Made by a program: the position numbers and the translations under genes. Below, in pieces: positions 42,830 to 43,044 of a stretch of 43,044 nucleotides of DNA. Origin of the DNA: Tistrella bauzanensis (lineage in GTDB: Bacteria > Pseudomonadota > Alphaproteobacteria > Tistrellales > Tistrellaceae); the NCBI RefSeq assembly GCF_014636235.1, contig NZ_BMDZ01000049.1, positions 1-43,044 on the forward strand, read 5' to 3'. The notes beneath the pieces were generated by a model. That model was not told the DNA's origin and ran no database searches. It was given only the letters and a program-made list of their open reading frames with translations. Position 1 is the first letter of the stretch. Each line of letters starts with the position of its first letter.

Positions 42830-43044
42830 CGTCGCTCAACCCTTTCCTCGTCCGACCTGAAACACACTGCCACTGCCAGATACATCACAGATGCACATCA
42901 TGGTGCGGCGGCGGCTTAGCCTAAGCATCACCGCCCGTCCCTGCAAGCCCGCCGACGGCGGGACAGGGCAACGAGTTCAGGTTAACGCGGTGATCGGAAT
43001 CTCTGGCGCACGATAGTTTGGCGTGATTCAACAGGCTTCCACAG
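42830..43044. other. Upstream region of the ABC protein gene, no gene seen
   Basis: The minus-strand ribosome site AGGAAAGGG precedes the ATG at 42829. The interval also holds an 11-bp palindrome CTTAGCCTAAG and a short hairpin CCCGCC-gac-GGCGGG. The last 25 bases (GTGATTCAACAGGC near the edge) are less GC-rich and resemble the ends of some insertion sequences, but this is too short to call. Confidence 0.35.

Noticed and set aside
43018-43044. Insertion-sequence-like end (GTGATTCAACAGGC) at the right edge, with a vague likeness to GATTCAGAC at 33-40
   Set aside because: The match is short and imperfect, no transposase is visible, and similar strings can occur by chance. It needs the sequence to the right.

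Overview
The window reads as chromosomal DNA of a GC-rich alphaproteobacterium, probably Rhodospirillales-like (the genus is inference only). The pointers are strong GC bias at third codon positions, haem synthesis through 5-aminolevulinate synthase (hemA, the C4 route typical of Alphaproteobacteria), Liv transport operons carrying the small alphaproteobacterial companion protein DUF6867, a DUF6898 protein, and a cysteine-bearing Fnr-type regulator. I found no rRNA, tRNA, CRISPR array or complete insertion sequence.

Left part (1-12.6 kb). A truncated isochorismatase-like gene sits at the edge, divergent from an RhlE-type DEAD-box helicase. A minus-strand block follows: an enhancer-binding protein of the sigma-54 system (10127-8631), then a Liv-type ABC importer (binding protein, two ATPases, two permeases) ending in an alpha/beta hydrolase. 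The gap between regulator and importer holds a textbook -24/-12 promoter and three phased copies of GTCCGG-N4-CCGGAC, so the circuit can be read directly from sequence. Upstream lie a periplasmic esterase with a Fur-like box and the NO-detoxifying flavohaemoglobin gene hmp, with an NsrR-type operator in its promoter region.

Middle part (12.85-26.55 kb). Eleven plus-strand genes, mostly overlapping by 1-4 nt, form one unit: four glycosyltransferases, a histidine phosphatase, a NodB-like deacetylase without signal peptide, a small two-helix membrane protein, and a complete oligopeptide/oligosaccharide-type ABC importer (fused double ATPase, large binding protein, two permeases). This is the best candidate for an undescribed pathway in the window: cytoplasmic glycoconjugate synthesis tied to import.

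Right part (26.7-43 kb). An Fnr/Crp regulator is divergent from dusA, azlCD (branched-chain amino acid export) and a DUF1835 protein. A second, classical Liv operon (livHMGF, DUF6867, livK) runs on the minus strand, behind a DUF6898 gene and hemA. At the far right are a cyclic-nucleotide-binding-domain protein and an 881-residue ABC exporter-like protein. The latter's nucleotide-binding domain is degenerate at Walker B, signature and H-loop and carries three copies of the segment that normally follows the Q-loop.

Together the window combines two separately regulated Liv importers, a branched-chain amino acid exporter, NO and iron stress functions, haem synthesis, and two envelope-related systems that look poorly characterised.
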